Shown piece after piece: positions 1 to 5,923 of a DNA stretch of 5,923 nt (position 1 is the first letter of the stretch; each line of letters opens with the position of its first letter). The notes under the pieces were generated by a model. That model saw nothing but the letters and a program-made list of their open reading frames with translations, was not told where the DNA came from and did no database searches. The translations under genes and the position numbers were made by a program. The DNA is from Phycisphaerae bacterium. Lineage in GTDB: Bacteria; Planctomycetota; Phycisphaerae; Sedimentisphaerales; SG8-4. The stretch covers positions 1-5,923 of the forward strand of contig JAUWLI010000203.1 of the NCBI GenBank assembly GCA_030613765.1, in the 5' to 3' direction.

Positions 1-1
1 T

Positions 2-748
2 TATGAAGGGATTAATTCAACACAATCATACTGGACGGACAACAAATGGATGAGATTCGAGCACCGATGGATAGCAGAAGAAGAAAAATCCACGATAGGT
101 TTGGGGTTCTTCAGATGGCGTGATCTTGATTTTGCAGGGGCTTATGTAGACCATGTGCATGTTTATGACCTGGGTCCTTCGCCTGTTGTTACTGAAGCAC
201 CACAGGCCAGATCGAAAAAAGCATACTCTGTAGTTCTGATTGATTATCAAGTTGAGTCCGATGACAAAGTCGAGGCTTACCTGAAAGCCCCGCCGGGATA
301 CGTCATTACAGGGCTGGGGAGCCGGGCACACTATGATAATATCACTACTTTGTGGTTGAAGGCCCAGCCGATTCTGCCGGATGGCACTTTAGGTGAAGCT
401 GAAGAGCTAAGGCATGGATGGGAACCCGATGCGCATCTCGAAGCAAAGGTGGAATTACCAACAGGATACGTTGCCACCGGTTTTGGTGCAGGCATTGCGC
501 CGGAGTGGGACGTTAAACGATTGGGCGTATGGGCAAGACCTCTGGCCAAAGACGGGACGCTGGGCGAAGAAAAACTGTTTCGAGGTGGAATTGACTTGAA
601 AAGCGGTTTTGAAAAAACGGTTCGTCTCGAAAAGGGAAGAGTGCTTACATCAGCAGGACTTAATTGTATGGTAAATGATGTCAATGGCATTAAGGCAACA
701 TCTGCAAAACTAACAAAGACCGCCGAGGCACAGAGCAAATCAAAATAA
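2..748 (+). CDS. Secreted carbohydrate-binding-like protein with triple C-terminal repeat (5' end missing)
   Basis: The frame is open to the window edge (first full codon at base 2), so the first ATG at 50 is probably internal; 248 residues are visible. Numbering from that ATG, residues 1-42 look like the end of a jelly-roll carbohydrate-binding or LamG-type domain, closing with a typical last strand (AYVDHVHVYDLG). A short Pro/Ala linker follows. Residues ~71-224 then hold three copies of a repeat with a core of the form P-x-GY-V-x-TG-x-G and, in the first two, a DGTLGE turn. The tail is Lys/Ser/Ala-rich. No catalytic motif is visible. An extracellular or cell-surface role in glycan binding is inferred from the jelly-roll remnant only; the missing N-terminus could carry a signal peptide and an enzyme domain. 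I do not recognise the repeat family. It is followed by a separate promoter, so it is probably the last gene of its own unit. Confidence 0.75.
   Translation, partial: YEGINSTQSYWTDNKWMRFEHRWIAEEEKSTIGLGFFRWRDLDFAGAYVDHVHVYDLGPSPVVTEAPQARSKKAYSVVLIDYQVESDDKVEAYLKAPPGYVITGLGSRAHYDNITTLWLKAQPILPDGTLGEAEELRHGWEPDAHLEAKVELPTGYVATGFGAGIAPEWDVKRLGVWARPLAKDGTLGEEKLFRGGIDLKSGFEKTVRLEKGRVLTSAGLNCMVNDVNGIKATSAKLTKTAEAQSKSK
260..721 (+). repeat. Three tandem protein repeats within the first gene
   Basis: Repeat 1 is at about 260-427 (core PPGYVITGLG, then DGTLGEAEEL). Repeat 2 is at about 428-601 (LPTGYVATGFG, then DGTLGEEKLF). Repeat 3 is at about 602-721 and is degenerate (LEKGRVLTSAGLN, no DGTLGE turn). 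Each starts with a short strand of alternating charged and hydrophobic residues (VEAYLKA, LEAKVEL, FEKTVRL). The DNA has diverged, so this is an old duplication visible at protein level. Three units could close into a beta-prism or beta-trefoil-like lectin fold; that fold is inference. Confidence 0.65.
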
Positions 749-783
749 GCTGTTAGTGTATAATTATTATTTCGCGGCATCTC

Positions 784-812
784 TTGACACAAGTCAATTT
801 CCTCTTTATCAT
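784..812 (+). promoter_or_regulatory. Sigma70-type promoter for the Dabb lipoprotein gene
   Basis: A perfect -35 hexamer TTGACA (784-789) is followed after exactly 17 bp by TATCAT (807-812, 5 of 6 to TATAAT). Transcription would start near 819, giving a leader of about 20 bases with the ribosome-binding site at 830-833. Position and spacing fit the lipoprotein gene at 842. This is the best promoter match in the window. Confidence 0.65.
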
Positions 813-829
813 TGCCGGAAAACTTGCTT

Positions 830-833
830 GGAG
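830..833 (+). promoter_or_regulatory. Ribosome binding site that sets the lipoprotein start
   Basis: GGAG lies 8 bases before the ATG at 842. An in-frame TTG at 812 would add ten residues (PENLLGDDI...) before the signal peptide, overlap the -10 element and lack a good site of its own, so 842 is preferred. Confidence 0.7.
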
Positions 834-841
834 ATGATATT

Positions 842-1240
842 ATGAGAAACAGTGCCTTACTCATTATTTTTGCAGCAGTATTGACTCTGTCCGGCTGTGC
901 AAATGAGTTGCTCATTAATCGCAAGGGACCCATGCGTCTGGTCCACGACGTCTACTTTACCCTCAATGATGACTCCGAAGCCGCCCAGGCAAAGCTCGTC
1001 AATGACTGCTACAAATACCTGAGTAAACAACCCGGCGTCGTCTTTTTTGCCGCCGGTGAACGGGTCGAAGCACACGAACGTGACGTCAACATTCGCGACT
1101 GGGACGTCAGTCTACACATTGTTTTCGAGAGCAAAGACTATCACGATCAGTATCAGAAAGCCCCCGAACACTACAAATTCATAGACGAGAACAAAGAAAA
1201 TTGGAAGAGCGTTCGAGTTTTTGATTCGTTCATCAAATAA
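842..1240 (+). CDS. Dabb-domain (stress-responsive A/B barrel) lipoprotein
   Basis: The 132-residue product starts with a lipoprotein signal: Arg2, a hydrophobic stretch (residues 5-15) and the lipobox LSGC with Cys19 as the lipidated residue. Ala at +2 would favour the outer membrane under the E. coli Lol rule. Residues ~31-131 match the Dabb pattern (dimeric ferredoxin-like alpha/beta barrel): a first strand with His35 (LVHDVYFTL), the PGV turn near 64-66, a strand and helix with DVSLHIVFESKDYHDQYQ (88-105), APEH, and a closing VRVFDSFI strand. Dabb proteins are about 100 residues, so the domain is complete. Function in this family is mostly unknown; members occur as small stand-alone proteins in stress response and in polyketide chemistry. 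It probably has its own promoter at 784-812. Codon use leans to C-ending codons (GTC 8 of 12 Val, GAC 8 of 11 Asp), more than in the neighbours. Confidence 0.85.
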   Translation: MRNSALLIIFAAVLTLSGCANELLINRKGPMRLVHDVYFTLNDDSEAAQAKLVNDCYKYLSKQPGVVFFAAGERVEAHERDVNIRDWDVSLHIVFESKDYHDQYQKAPEHYKFIDENKENWKSVRVFDSFIK

Positions 1241-1345
1241 TGAGCTACTTTTGTTCGGGATTGTTTAGCGGAAGATCCCAGGAAATCGTGAGGGGGCTGT
1301 ATTGGGACGAGAAATATAGACAAACATAGTGGAAGGGCGTTGAAA
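1241..1345 (+). other. Leader region before the aminotransferase operon, no gene
   Basis: This 105-base gap codes for nothing recognisable. It has no strong promoter and no terminator with a T-run. Short complementary segments GGGAT (1257-1261), ATCCCA (1275-1280) and TGGGA (1303-1307) could form two alternative 5-bp stems. The only hexamer pair with good spacing (TTGGGA 1302-1307, CATAGT 1325-1330) is 4/6 plus 4/6 and lies too close to the start codon. The operon promoter may therefore be non-canonical, or transcription may read through from the lipoprotein gene. Confidence 0.4.
1331..1337 (+). promoter_or_regulatory. Ribosome binding site that sets the aminotransferase start
   Basis: GGAAGGG ends 8 bases before the ATG at 1346. 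The alternative in-frame TTG at 1340 is only 2 bases from this site, too close for initiation, so the ATG is preferred. Confidence 0.75.
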
Positions 1346-2620
1346 ATGGCAGAGGAATTAGCAATAAACGGCGGTGCCAAGACAGTAACGAACGAGCTGG
1401 CCGGCTGGCCACAATTTGATGAAAAGGCAATCAAGGCTGTTGAGGACGTTCTAAGATCGGGCAAAGTCAATTACTGGACCGGGCCCAGAGGGATGGAATT
1501 CGAAAAGAAATTCGCCGCCTGGCAAGGGAGCAAATATGGTATCAGCGCATCAAGCGGCACATCTGCGCTGCATATTGGGCTTGTCGCTTTGGGGATCGGT
1601 CCGGGCGATGAAGTTATCGTTCCCAGTTACACTTTTATCGCCAGCAGCTTCTCGGTGGTTCAGGCCGGGGCGATACCGCGTTTTGCCGATGTGAATATCA
1701 ACGACCATTGCATCAGCGTTAAGTCGGCGGAAAAGCTGGTCAACGAACGAACCAAGGCGATTATGCCGGTGCACCTGTATGGCAATGTCTGTGATATGGA
1801 CAAGGTGACGGCTTTTGCGAAAAGGCATAATCTGTTTGTTATTGAAGACAACGCCGAGGCCTTTGGCGGCGTCTACAAGGGCAGAAAGACCGGCACTATC
1901 GGTGACATCGCGGCATGCAGCTTTTGTCAGAACAAGACGTTTACCACCGGCGGCGAGGGCGGTATGGTAACTACCGATGACGAAGAATTAGCCTGGCAGG
2001 CAAGGAGCTTTCGTGATCATGGCTATGATGTCAAACAACGTTTGAGCCTGCTGGAGTTGGAACAGAAACTGCCCTACATTCATAATATGGTCGGATGGAA
2101 CTATCGCATGACGGAGATGCAATCTGCCATCGGTCTTACTGAGCTTGAACGGATTGACACATGGAACCTGCCGAGGCGCAGACACAACGCTCATATCATA
2201 ATCGATGCGATCAAGGATTTGCCCCGGGTCATTTGCACCCCGGTCGATACAGAGGAACGTCAAAACGGCTTTTATGTTTTGGCATTTTCTCTGGATATTG
2301 AGAAGATGACCTGCGACATAAAACAATTTGTGGCTGCGTGCAGCGCAGAAGGTGCTCCGTGCTGGAGGGTCTTCTGGCCTCAGTGTCATACTGAGCGGGC
2401 ATACATGGAACACAATTCTTTCGGCAAGAGCGGCTTTCCATTCAAGTCTAAAGAGTATGCAAATCCCGGAAGTGTTGACTACAGCAAAGTTAATGTGCCC
2501 AACGCTATATGGCACCAAAGCCATACATTTACCTGTTTTGCATTTCCAACCTACGATGAGGAAGATTGCCGACAGATAGGCAGCGCACTGGCTAAGGTAA
2601 TAAAGGCTTATTCAAAATAG
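1346..2620 (+). CDS. DegT/DnrJ/EryC1/StrS family PLP-dependent sugar/cyclitol aminotransferase
   Basis: A complete 424-residue fold-type I aminotransferase of the sugar aminotransferase (DegT) family. It would transfer an amino group, usually from Glu or Gln, to a keto-sugar or keto-cyclitol in the cytoplasm. Visible landmarks: the opening LAINGG; SSGTSALH (69-76), which binds the PLP phosphate; PVHLYG (141-146); the IEDNAEAFG segment with Asp168, which pairs with the PLP ring nitrogen; and CSFCQNKTFTTGGEGG with Lys197 as the Schiff-base lysine. Glu171 replaces the common Gln, as in perosamine synthase-like members. The length and the opening resemble the StsC/BtrR scyllo-inosose aminotransferase branch more than the ~370-residue nucleotide-sugar enzymes, but I cannot assign a substrate. 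It heads the operon, 22 bases before a Gfo/Idh/MocA dehydrogenase that could supply or consume its keto substrate. No truncation or frameshift is seen. Confidence 0.93.
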   Translation: MAEELAINGGAKTVTNELAGWPQFDEKAIKAVEDVLRSGKVNYWTGPRGMEFEKKFAAWQGSKYGISASSGTSALHIGLVALGIGPGDEVIVPSYTFIASSFSVVQAGAIPRFADVNINDHCISVKSAEKLVNERTKAIMPVHLYGNVCDMDKVTAFAKRHNLFVIEDNAEAFGGVYKGRKTGTIGDIAACSFCQNKTFTTGGEGGMVTTDDEELAWQARSFRDHGYDVKQRLSLLELEQKLPYIHNMVGWNYRMTEMQSAIGLTELERIDTWNLPRRRHNAHIIIDAIKDLPRVICTPVDTEERQNGFYVLAFSLDIEKMTCDIKQFVAACSAEGAPCWRVFWPQCHTERAYMEHNSFGKSGFPFKSKEYANPGSVDYSKVNVPNAIWHQSHTFTCFAFPTYDEEDCRQIGSALAKVIKAYSK

Positions 2621-2642
2621 AATAGAGGAAGGGATTTCTATT

Positions 2643-3686
2643 ATGTCCAACAAGATTAAATGGGGCGTGATTGGGTCGGGGGGGATTGCCCGAAGAAGAA
2701 CGATTCCAGAGGGTATTTCAAAGGCACAAAACGGAGAATTGTCCGTAGTGTATGACATCAATCCGCAGGTGAATACAGAAGTGGCCAAAGAGTTCGACGC
2801 CGAGGAGGCAAAGAGCATAGAAACCCTGCTGGATGCGGATATTGACGCAGTTTACATCGCTACACCCCCCTACCACCATGCCGGCCAGGTCCATATTTGT
2901 GCTAAAGCCGGCAAGCATGTCCTCTGTGAAAAACCGTTGGGGATGTCAGTTCCTGAGTCGGAAGAAATGATTGCGATGTGCAATCAGATGGGCGTTAAGC
3001 TTGGTTGTGCATTTATGATGCGTTTTGTATCTCAGCATCAGGAGGCAATGAGTCTAATTAAAAAAGGCAAGCTCGGAAGACCGACCTATGCACGGGCCCA
3101 GCTTTCCTGCTGGTACCCACCCATCGAAGGAGCCTGGCGTCAGGATCCTGCCACGGGGGGCGGCGGATCTCTAATTGATATGGGAGGGCACTGCATCGAC
3201 CTGCTGGAGATGTTCTTTGGGAGGATTTCCAGGATCAGCTGCTTTATCAATAATACCGTCCACCATTATAAATCAGAAGATAGTGCGGCTGCGATGTTGT
3301 TTTTTGAAAATGGCGCTATTGGAACCGTTGACACCTTTTTCTGTATTCCCGACAACAGCAGTAAGAATGTGCTCGAACTTTATGGTTCAAAGGGCTCAAT
3401 ATTAGCCAGGGGGACCATCGGCCAGGGACCTGCAGGCGAGATGGTTGCGTTTCTGGAAAGAGAGGGTAAGGCTTACGACGCTCAGCAGGCACGCGCCGAA
3501 GCTGAAGGCATGGTTATTGCACCGGCAGAAGTAAATACTTATCAGGCGGAGATTGAGGAGTTCAGCCAGGCGATTATAGAGGACCGCGAGCCGCTTATCG
3601 GTGCCGAGGCCGGCTTGCATAATCAGAAAATCATTGATGCCTGTTATAAGTCCGCAAAGTTGGGTAAGGTGGTCGAAGTGGTTTAG
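2643..3686 (+). CDS. Gfo/Idh/MocA family NAD(P)-dependent oxidoreductase (first copy)
   Basis: A complete 347-residue member of the glucose-fructose oxidoreductase / inositol dehydrogenase family, cytosolic as encoded (no signal peptide). The N-terminal Rossmann domain (about 1-125) has the GVIGSGGIAR dinucleotide motif at residues 8-17, the IATPPYHH segment and CEKPLG with catalytic-type Lys97. The C-terminal domain has GGGGSLIDMGGHCIDLLE, giving Asp179, His183 and Asp186 in the usual D-x3-H-x2-D arrangement, so the catalytic set is intact. Expected chemistry is reversible oxidation of a sugar or cyclitol hydroxyl to a ketone, or a related step. The start has a strong ribosome binding site (GAGGAAGGG, 2625-2633) and lies 22 bases after the aminotransferase stop, so co-transcription is very likely. 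Pairing with a DegT aminotransferase suggests a dehydrogenation/transamination pair like StrI/StsC or NtdC/NtdA. The exact substrate is unknown. Confidence 0.93.
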   Translation: MSNKIKWGVIGSGGIARRRTIPEGISKAQNGELSVVYDINPQVNTEVAKEFDAEEAKSIETLLDADIDAVYIATPPYHHAGQVHICAKAGKHVLCEKPLGMSVPESEEMIAMCNQMGVKLGCAFMMRFVSQHQEAMSLIKKGKLGRPTYARAQLSCWYPPIEGAWRQDPATGGGGSLIDMGGHCIDLLEMFFGRISRISCFINNTVHHYKSEDSAAAMLFFENGAIGTVDTFFCIPDNSSKNVLELYGSKGSILARGTIGQGPAGEMVAFLEREGKAYDAQQARAEAEGMVIAPAEVNTYQAEIEEFSQAIIEDREPLIGAEAGLHNQKIIDACYKSAKLGKVVEVV

Positions 3687-3704
3687 GGCTCTAAAGTGTT
3701 AAAG

Positions 3705-3733
3705 TTGTTATATTGTCTTAAATGCCATAAACT
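3705..3733 (+). promoter_or_regulatory. Possible weak internal promoter before the URO-D-like gene
   Basis: TTGTTA (3705-3710) and TAAACT (3728-3733) are 17 bp apart, each 4 of 6 to consensus. They lie in the 93-base gap between the first oxidoreductase and the URO-D-like gene, the longest gap inside the operon. This level of match is common by chance in AT-rich DNA, so it is only a candidate for an internal start. Confidence 0.22.
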
Positions 3734-3749
3734 GGGCAGCGGTGAACAG

Positions 3750-3779
3750 AAATATTTGGTGACATGAATGTAAATATTT
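3750..3779. repeat. Two AAATATTT palindromes flanking a start-stop codon pair
   Basis: AAATATTT occurs at 3750-3757 and 3772-3779, 22 bases start to start. Each copy is its own reverse complement, so they are at once direct and inverted repeats. As RNA they could form an 8-bp A-U stem with a 14-base loop that contains the only Shine-Dalgarno-like sequence here (GGTGA, 3758-3762). An ATG-TAA minimal frame (3768-3773) starts inside the loop and its stop runs into the second arm. The second copy ends directly at the URO-D-like start codon. As DNA the spacing is about two helical turns, as for paired operator half-sites. Function is not established. Confidence 0.4.
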
Positions 3780-4832
3780 ATGGATACTGTCCGTCAGAAT
3801 ACTCTCAAGGCTATCCGATTTGAGCGGCCGGAATATATCCCTGTTATTTTCTGGATAAATCCGGCTTGCTGGCATCATTATGAGCCGGAGATTCTGTTTA
3901 GTTTTATGGATGAACACTGCATTTTGTTTCCTGAGTTTAATCCGGAAAACGAATCGGTACCTGAAATAGCTCCTTGGGAACGGGCTGACGCACCCTATAC
4001 CGATGCCTGGGGGTGTGTCTGGGAGACTACTGATGAGGGCATTACGGGCACAGTGACCAAACATCCGCTGGCAGATTGGAAGACTTTGGGATCATTTACT
4101 CCTCCGGATCCGGCTGAGACAAATGGCATCACAACAATGGATTGGTCCGCAATCAAACAAAATATCCTAAAGGCCAAGTCGGAAGGTAAACATTATGTTG
4201 GCAGCCTGGAGCACGGTCATACATTCCAGCGGCTTAGCTACTTAAGAGGATACGAGAATCTTTTACTTGATATGACAGACAGGGAAACCAGCCTTTTGCG
4301 ACTTATCGAAATGGTAGAAACTTTCAACGCAGGGATCGTGGAGCGATATATTGAAGCGGGCAGCGCGATGATATGTTATCCTGAAGATTTGGGGATGCAG
4401 CGCGGGCCCATGCTTTCGCCGGAACATTTCCGGACATATATCAAGCCAATCTACGAGCGGATAATGGCACCGGCCCATAAAGCAGGCTGTCTTGTGCATA
4501 TGCATTCTGACGGTGATATTCGTGACCTTGTGGACGATCTTGTGTTCAGCGGTGTAGATGCACTCAACCTTCAGGACCTGGTAAATGGCATTGACTGGAT
4601 AGAGGCCAATCTTAAAGGCAGAGTATGTATCGATATCGACATAGACAGGCAGCAAATTACCCGCTTTGGAAGCCCGGAGCAGATTGATAAACTAATACGC
4701 GAAGAGGTTGAAAAGCTCGGCAGTCGGGAAGGTGGTTTGATGATGATATACGGACTTTATCCAGGCGTACCTCTTAACAACGTAAAGGCTGTAATGGACG
4801 CGATGGAACAGTATGCAAGCTACTATTCATAA
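3780..4832 (+). CDS. Uroporphyrinogen decarboxylase (URO-D)/MtaA-superfamily protein, non-canonical metal site
   Basis: The 350 residues span a complete URO-D-like TIM barrel. The opening TLKAIRFERPEYIPV is the family's N-terminal signature. Other typical segments are LSPEHFRTYIKP, VDALNLQDLVNGID, DIDIDRQQI followed by FGSPEQID, and the closing helix NVKAVMDAMEQY. It is not true HemE: the RQAGR motif is absent. It also lacks the H-x-C and later Cys that hold zinc in MtaA/MtbA/CmuA methyltransferases; the equivalent places read HMHSDG (His240, His242, Asp244) and GLYPG (325-329). The substrate is unknown. Family precedent allows C1 or decarboxylation chemistry, but no corrinoid protein lies in the window. 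The ATG at 3780 is the first possible start, because a TAA in the same frame ends at 3773. Its ribosome binding site is poor (GGTGA, 17 bases upstream), unlike its neighbours. It sits between two oxidoreductases of the same family. Confidence 0.85.
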   Translation: MDTVRQNTLKAIRFERPEYIPVIFWINPACWHHYEPEILFSFMDEHCILFPEFNPENESVPEIAPWERADAPYTDAWGCVWETTDEGITGTVTKHPLADWKTLGSFTPPDPAETNGITTMDWSAIKQNILKAKSEGKHYVGSLEHGHTFQRLSYLRGYENLLLDMTDRETSLLRLIEMVETFNAGIVERYIEAGSAMICYPEDLGMQRGPMLSPEHFRTYIKPIYERIMAPAHKAGCLVHMHSDGDIRDLVDDLVFSGVDALNLQDLVNGIDWIEANLKGRVCIDIDIDRQQITRFGSPEQIDKLIREEVEKLGSREGGLMMIYGLYPGVPLNNVKAVMDAMEQYASYYS

Positions 4833-4881
4833 GAAGCTTTAAGAGATTTATACAGCCCGCTAACAGGAAAGGAAACGGATT

Positions 4882-5901
4882 ATGGAAAAACTTGGTGTTG
4901 GAATTATTGGCTGTGGTTGGGTGGCGGGAGAGTATGTAAAAGCGTTTGGCAAGGATGAGCGTTCGGAAATCCGTGCGCTGGTCAGCCGAAACCGCGCAAA
5001 CGCAGAAAGGTACCGCGATCAGTATGATTTACAGTGCAGTATTGAAACCGATGCTAATGTTATGCTTCAACAGGATAATGTTGATATTGCAGTAGTATGT
5101 ACGCCCCACAATCTGCATACAAAATATGTAGTTGCTGCGGCAGAGGCTGGGAAACATGTCATAATCGAAAAACCGGTGGCATTGACAATGGAAGACGTGC
5201 GAAAGCAACAGGATGCGGTGAAAAAGAAAAAGGTTAAGACGCTGGTCAGCTTCGTTCTGCACTGGAATCCGCTGTTGATGACAATTGACCGACTGATTGA
5301 GCAGGGAGTATTCGGAGATATATTCATGGTGGAGGTCGACTATCTGCACAGAATATGGATGACGCTGGAGGAAAAATGGTATGCCAGTCGAGAACAGAGC
5401 GGTACGGCAATTTTGACGGGCGGCTGTCATGCGGTTGACGCACTACGCTGGTTCGCCCGAAGTGAGGCTGAGCAGGTCTGTGCGTATCAGGTAAAAACGG
5501 AAAATCCCTTGGAATATCCTGGAACGATTTCAGTTAATGTAAAATTCAAGGACGGCAAAATAGGGCGGAGCACAACGAGCTTTGATGCACAAATGCCTTA
5601 CCGGTTTAACATCGGGGTCTACGGAACCGAGGGCTCCATTCGTAATGATGAACTGTTTGCGCCGAAGGTTTTCCCCGGCCAGGATAACTTCATGAAGATT
5701 CCCTGTATCCTGCCGGATAGCGGTGACGTTGCACATCATCCTTTTCAGGGTGAAGTCTCACATTTTCTCGACTGTATAATTGACGATAAACGGCCGTACC
5801 CCGACCTTGATGACGCGGCCCAAACACAAGCAGTGTGTTTTGCAGCGGACCTTTCCGCCGAATCGGGAAGACCTGTGAAAATCAGCGAATTGGGGAAATA
5901 G
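4882..5901 (+). CDS. Gfo/Idh/MocA family oxidoreductase (second, divergent copy)
   Basis: A complete 339-residue cytosolic NAD(P)-dependent oxidoreductase. The Rossmann domain carries GIIGCGWVAG (7-16) and VVCTPHNLHT, and IEKPVA with Lys97. The C-terminal domain has TGGCHAVDALRWF, so His183 and Asp186 are kept, but the place of the usual Asp (179 in the first copy) holds Thr. Lys97, His183 and Asp186 fall at exactly the same numbers as in the first copy, yet the sequences are otherwise well diverged, so this is not a recent duplication. The C-terminal signature FQGEVSHFLDCIIDDKRPYPDLDDA is typical of the family. The ribosome binding site AGGAAAGGAA (4865-4874) is strong. The gene starts 49 bases after the URO-D-like gene and is the last visible gene of the operon. 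The substituted active-site position suggests a different substrate or step from the first copy. Confidence 0.92.
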   Translation: MEKLGVGIIGCGWVAGEYVKAFGKDERSEIRALVSRNRANAERYRDQYDLQCSIETDANVMLQQDNVDIAVVCTPHNLHTKYVVAAAEAGKHVIIEKPVALTMEDVRKQQDAVKKKKVKTLVSFVLHWNPLLMTIDRLIEQGVFGDIFMVEVDYLHRIWMTLEEKWYASREQSGTAILTGGCHAVDALRWFARSEAEQVCAYQVKTENPLEYPGTISVNVKFKDGKIGRSTTSFDAQMPYRFNIGVYGTEGSIRNDELFAPKVFPGQDNFMKIPCILPDSGDVAHHPFQGEVSHFLDCIIDDKRPYPDLDDAAQTQAVCFAADLSAESGRPVKISELGK

Positions 5902-5923
5902 TCAGTGTACAGCTAAAGTTATC

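Noticed and set aside
759..764. Perfect TATAAT hexamer after the first gene
   Set aside because: No -35-like hexamer lies 16-18 bp upstream and there is no TG one base before it, so the TTGACA/TATCAT pair further down is the better promoter.
331..933. Reverse-strand open frame of 200 codons
   Set aside because: It lies antisense to two well-supported genes and spans their gap; its translation has no recognisable domain and is rich in Ser/Pro, as expected of a shadow frame.
1257..1279. GGGAT/ATCCC stem as a terminator for the lipoprotein gene
   Set aside because: The stem is 5 bp with a 13-base loop and is not followed by a run of T.
1302..1330. TTGGGA-17-CATAGT as the operon promoter
   Set aside because: Both boxes match only 4 of 6, and the predicted start (about 1337) would fall at the end of the ribosome binding site, leaving almost no leader.
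1988..2524. Reverse-strand open frame of 178 codons
   Set aside because: It is wholly antisense to the conserved C-terminal half of the aminotransferase and resembles no protein family I know.
3780..4832. Reading the URO-D-like gene as hemE
   Set aside because: The RQAGR signature is absent, and the neighbours are sugar enzymes, not haem biosynthesis genes.

Overview
The window holds six forward-strand protein genes and no convincing gene on the reverse strand. Mixed base composition, a lipobox signal peptide, a Dabb lipoprotein, a carbohydrate-binding-like secreted protein, and a DegT aminotransferase next to Gfo/Idh/MocA oxidoreductases and a URO-D-like protein together suggest a polysaccharide-degrading bacterium of the Planctomycetota (for example Phycisphaerae) or a relative such as Lentisphaerota. 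This is an inference from gene content, not from a marker gene. I see no rRNA, tRNA, CRISPR array, insertion sequence, integrase or attachment site.

Left part (1-1240): the 3' part of a gene that enters from outside the window and ends at 748. Its product ends a jelly-roll-like domain and then carries three copies of a ~40-57 residue repeat. After a 93-base gap with a near-consensus sigma70 promoter (TTGACA, 17 bp, TATCAT) comes a 132-residue lipoprotein with a Dabb (stress-responsive A/B barrel) domain.

Right part (1346-5901): four co-directional genes that look like one operon. They are a DegT/DnrJ/EryC1/StrS-type PLP aminotransferase (424 aa), a Gfo/Idh/MocA oxidoreductase (347 aa, 22 bases downstream), a URO-D/MtaA-superfamily protein (350 aa, 93 bases downstream) and a second, divergent Gfo/Idh/MocA oxidoreductase (339 aa, 49 bases downstream). 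Dehydrogenase plus DegT aminotransferase is the logic by which a hydroxyl of a sugar or cyclitol is oxidised to a ketone and then transaminated (as in StrI/StsC or NtdC/NtdA), or the reverse. The URO-D-like protein is the unexplained partner: it lacks the Cys ligands of the Zn methyltransferases and the catalytic features of HemE. The set may be an undescribed sugar, aminosugar or cyclitol pathway; substrate and direction cannot be read from the sequence.

The gaps longer than 90 bases (749-841, 1241-1345, 3687-3779) are described in the entries; the last 22 bases hold nothing recognisable.
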